Shown: positions 61,101 to 64,000 of the stretch, one piece after another
Layout: every line of letters starts with the position of its first letter
How positions within the stretch are numbered: position 1 is the stretch's first letter
Assembly: GCF_014851395.1 (NCBI RefSeq)
Contig: NW_024041373.1
Span: forward strand, 17,105,697-17,169,696
Source: Micropterus salmoides
Lineage: Eukaryota; Chordata; Actinopteri; Centrarchiformes; Centrarchidae
Reading direction: 5' to 3'
Length of the DNA: 64,000 bases
The notes under the pieces: generated by a model
What the model saw: only the letters and a program-made list of their open reading frames with translations
Databases searched by the model: none
Told to the model about the DNA's origin: nothing
Translations under genes and position numbers: made by a program

Positions 61101-63996
61101 AGCACCTCAGAAAATTTGCATCTACTTCCTGTGCTTTAAATTTCTCATGTTTACTAGTTCCAAACAATTCTGGACTGTTTTGCCAAAGACAGGGAAAGCT
61201 TCCAAATATGGAATACTTCTTTCCCTGGGAACCACCTTTAATTTTGCAATAAATATAAATGAATTAGACAAGTAGACTTCAGAGAAACGGCGACTTGCCT
61301 GCAGCGTTGAGCTGTGCAGGGAACATTACCTGAGAATCTTGCCATTTAGCGTTTTGTAGTTGTTTTTGTATTATGCATTTAAGCCAGTAATCAAAATCTA
61401 GAAAGCCAACAGGGTTGGTAAACAGGATTTAGTGCCAGACAAAGTGTTTCTAATTTCTGGCATTTTATGGCACATAGAAACAGTCAAGTTTTTCCTCCAC
61501 AAGAGCGTATAACTATTGGATGACTGCTGGAAATAAATATTTAACTTGTTAATCTTGTTGGCATTGCTAAATTAACATGCCCATAGTTTTCCCTGCAGCT
61601 TGATTTAACAGACATTGTTTTCATTCAAATATTTAGAAGGTTAACTTAAACTAACCATGTTCCGTACACTTTGCGCACTTGACTGCACTCCACTGACCAC
61701 CATGCTGTTATTGAGAGCCTGACAAGCATGTTTGTATGCTCATTCCCTGGGGGAATACCCATTGGATGGTTTATTCTTTGATGCCTTTTGAACCAATAGT
61801 ATTTGAGATAAGTGGGGAAAAATACCTCCTCCGCATGGGTACGGATGTTCATTAGGGTTAACGGTGTTCCGAACAGACCGAAATACTTAATTTCAAATGG
61901 CGAAAATGGACACACAGTTTATGTATAACCTGGATATCGGAGAACACAACATGTATTTTTTCACATGTATCACACTGCACTCTTTAGCACAAGTAAACAA
62001 ACTTTATGTTCAGTTACTTGCTGGGTTTAACAAAGAGGCTGCTCTGCCGCATTCCTTCAGGCTGTTAAAGCTCGGCACATTGTATAGTTGTGTGTCATCA
62101 CAGCAAGCCACAGATAATTTGTGTTACATCTTTTTATTGCCTCATTGTAATTTCTTTTTATGTGGCCTTCTTGATTCATAGCATAAAAATCCCATAACCG
62201 TGTTGGCAGTTAAAAATCATCTGTTATTCAATATTTTTCAACCTTCTGATGCACAATATATCACATGTATAGTTGTTCATAGATTAGGGGAAAAACAAAA
62301 TTACAGATCAAGTGAACTGAAAGTTTCATGTGAAAGGTATTTTACTTACACATTGGTATGCAACTGGAAGTCTCCCGTCTTGTAGCCGATGGCAAAGTTG
62401 TTCTGGGTCATCTTGGATTTGGCAGTGTCAAAGCTCATCTGGTATCCGGCGAGCCACCCCTCGTAGCCGACGACAGCCGCTCCGTGGATGGTGGGGCCAG
62501 CAAAGTCAAAGTCAACATCACAGCCCAAGTTAACGTACTCACGCTTGTAGGCGGTCTTAACTTTGCCACTCTTCTTGCTGTGGAATAGAAACACAGCTAT
62601 GGTTAACCTTAATTGAAATCAAGTCAAAATAGGCACCAAGAAAGCACTTCTAGGACCAGGTTATATTTCCTGCACTGTGCCCATTTAAATGTGCTAATTT
62701 GTACTAATGTACTACTTTGTTCAAACAAGACTGCATCCTCGACAGTGTTGACACAAACAGGGATAGGCAGCATTGTTCTGTGTAATTCTGATATGCTTCG
62801 GGTCTTCTGTTTTGATAGGTTTGAAGACATAACACACAAGTTCATGTAAAAGGTTTCCTAATTTTTTAATGTGGTGAAACAATATTAGGAAGGCGCCCAT
62901 TCCTTAATAGTAATTACCTCCCTTGGCCTCGTCCTCAACGCACCCAAGGGTGTTTTAGCACCCACTTTGGGAACCACTGCCATAGATTTGTGTTCCCCCA
63001 GAGATAATTCTGAACCTATGCACTGTGCATGCTGTCAGCTCAAGTAGCAAAAAGCATAAGAAATATTTTTCTTCATAGGCCACATAGCTGGAACACTGAG
63101 TAAATGATCAGCCACTATTTCACCAGCTAGGACTTTAAGAGTCATGGCTGACTCAAGTCTAGTTTGCTGGTCACTGCCAAAATCATTTTGCTCAATGCTG
63201 GTGTTTATTTCCCAGCCTGAGCATGACACTGGGGCCTTGGACACGCTGCATCAATGTAGCCACATATCTCCACCCTCACCACTTTCAACATGAGAGGACA
63301 CGCTTCCTCTGGGCCATGTGCCATATTCTTCATGTGATTTACATCTCATAGAAAGCAAAAACATTAAGGATCACCTCAGTATCTGGGCTCAATAATAAAC
63401 ATAAAGACAAAATCCTCTGAGAACAAAACATAATTAAAGCAAAAGTGCAGAACCCGACAGTAAACCACAGTAAGTAACAGACTAGCTCCATATTGGGACT
63501 GGGGTCACATGGCCAGCAACAACACTCGTCAGAAGCATGAACAGCACGGATCAGGTTGCCAAAGTTACTCACGTAGAGAGGCAACAGGCCGAGCAAACTA
63601 TGTTAAGCAATGAGTTCAAGTAAAATTCACATGACTAAGAAATCATTTTTTAAAACCATCTTACCCAGTGTTTGGAGAGAATGTTGTGTCAAAAGTCAGC
63701 TTCAGTCCCTTGGCAATCTGTGACACACAACAGAAAACATTTGACATAAGAAATTAATGTTGTTCTGTCATTCTCAGAGGGTAGAAACTTTATTTATTTT
63801 TGTTAAATAACAGGTTTAGGAAATGTCTGAATATTGCCCTTACTTGATCTTCCACAGTGATTTCTGTCCCCAAGGTGTTGTCAGTGTTCCACTTCTCAGT
63901 GAAGGTCAGGCCGTATTCTGACCTCTTGTATTTAGTTTCCAGGCTGCCTGCTACTTTGCTGGTATCAGTGTTGGAGGAACCAGATGTTTTGAATTC
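58130..63996 (-). CDS. vdac2: Voltage-dependent anion channel 2 (3' part; 5' end outside window)
   Basis: Six minus-strand exons are present: 63844-63996, 63665-63717, 62350-62577, 60856-61006, 60711-60768 and 58130-58221. All have consensus splice sites and phases that join without a break into 244 codons plus TAA. They encode EF-TSGSSNTDT onward; comparison with the 283-residue family shows about 39 N-terminal residues (the pore helix and first strand) lie to the right. The product is the beta-barrel porin of the mitochondrial outer membrane that passes ATP, ADP and other metabolites. NLGCDVDFDFAGP and GYEGWLAGYQMSFD are VDAC2-type rather than VDAC1-type. VNNNSLVGVGYTQTLRPG and the GGHKLGLGLELEA end contain the conserved eukaryotic porin signature region. 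The acceptor AG just right of 63996 is visible at the window edge. The last intron (58222-60710) hosts transposons. The neighbour comtd1 matches vertebrate synteny. Confidence 0.95.
58393..58515 (+). mobile_element. hAT-type repeat fragment in the last vdac2 intron
   Basis: It starts CAGTGTTGGCAAATTACTCA and continues with AAAAAGTAATATTACTTTAA and ATTACTTACTACAATTAC. This is the TAATTACT-rich end of the CAGTGTTGG hAT family, which is common in fish. Only one terminus is present. Confidence 0.6.
58671..58692. repeat. (AC)n microsatellite at the left end of the Tc1 element
   Basis: A pure AC dinucleotide run of 11 units that touches the Tc1 inverted repeat. Confidence 0.95.
58693..60135 (+). 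mobile_element. Tc1/mariner element with long inverted repeats, inactive
   Basis: The left end CATATAATTAGAATAATCAA and the reverse complement of the right end, CATATAATTAGAATATCAAA, begin inverted repeats of roughly 170-200 bp. Both run through GTTGATTCATTTCAGTAATT and then GTGAAACTTGTAT. A broken Tc1 transposase lies between them. The element sits in the last intron of vdac2, antisense to that gene, and is flanked on both sides by CA microsatellites, so the TA target duplication is obscured. Confidence 0.9.
58965..59901 (+). pseudogene. Tc1-like transposase pseudogene
   Basis: Starting at ATG 58965, MGKTADLTAVRKTTIDTLHK and KEAGCSQSSVSKHI form the N-terminal paired-like helix-turn-helix DNA-binding domain. 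A frameshift after about codon 55 moves the sequence to another frame (RTTTHRRMQDMGFSCRIPCV). The A run at about 59319-59334 shifts it again just before the first catalytic Asp in FSDESKF. The second Asp is in DFIFQQDLAPAHS (about 59595), and the final acidic residue is in PDLQPIENLWG (about 59698-59730). The stop is TGA 59899-59901. All three DDE motifs exist but in different frames, so no working enzyme can be made. At about 937 bp it is also shorter than an intact gene of about 340 codons. Confidence 0.88.
60141..60165. repeat. (CA)n microsatellite at the right end of the Tc1 element
   Basis: A pure CA dinucleotide run beginning five bases beyond the recognisable inverted repeat. Confidence 0.95.
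62895..62984 (-). mobile_element. Possible hAT (Charlie-like) fragment in a vdac2 intron
   Basis: Read on the minus strand, the segment begins CAGTGGTTCCCAAAGTGGGT, the typical terminus of Charlie-like hAT elements, and continues GCTAAAACACCC. The other end was not found and no coding sequence is present. Confidence 0.45.
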
Positions 63997-64000
63997 CTGC

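Overview
The window is vertebrate nuclear DNA, almost certainly from a ray-finned fish and probably a spiny-rayed (percomorph-type) teleost. Three intron-containing protein-coding genes lie in the right-hand quarter. The transposon remnants are of kinds familiar from teleosts: an L2-type LINE with a GAACT-rich 3' end, a tRNA-derived SINE, Harbinger and hAT MITEs, a Tc1 element and an LTR retrotransposon. I found no prokaryotic features, no CRISPR array and no rRNA or tRNA gene.

Layout. Positions 1-46,800 are a gene desert with no convincing exon. It holds a decayed L2 LINE (about 2530-6026) with a Harbinger-type MITE nested inside it (4470-5035), a second LINE 3' fragment on the minus strand (about 9990-10500), an hAT MITE (26498-27078), an hAT element (29843-30734) and a solo LTR (30766-31467) only 31 bp apart, a SINE (33982-34257), and three copies of one unnamed dispersed repeat. 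Several repeat-free tracts rich in TAAT/ATTA-type motifs look like candidate conserved non-coding elements. This fits a developmental regulatory landscape. In human 10q22 COMTD1 and VDAC2 are neighbours of ZNF503, so a znf503 landscape is plausible, but that gene is not in the window.

Positions 46,878-49,597 hold comtd1 (7 exons, + strand, 246 aa), a class I SAM-dependent O-methyltransferase with an N-terminal membrane anchor. Positions 51,901-54,783 hold a 3-exon type IV intermediate-filament gene (+ strand, 777 aa). Its rod and early tail resemble neurofilament-M, but its head is very short and its long acidic tail has no KSP repeats. It has a clear TATA box. Positions 57,2xx-63,996 hold the last six coding exons of vdac2 on the minus strand, encoding 244 residues up to the stop codon. 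About the first 39 codons lie beyond the right edge. The filament gene and vdac2 converge. The last vdac2 intron carries a dead Tc1/mariner copy and an hAT fragment.

The three genes are not an operon. They encode a methyltransferase, a cytoskeletal protein and a mitochondrial outer-membrane channel, and they are linked by ancestral synteny rather than by shared function. Two CTCF-like motifs, upstream of comtd1 and in its second intron, sit where the desert gives way to the genes. I see no sign of a novel multi-gene system. The items most worth checking are the unusual filament protein, the possible insulator pair and the well-preserved transposon insertions.
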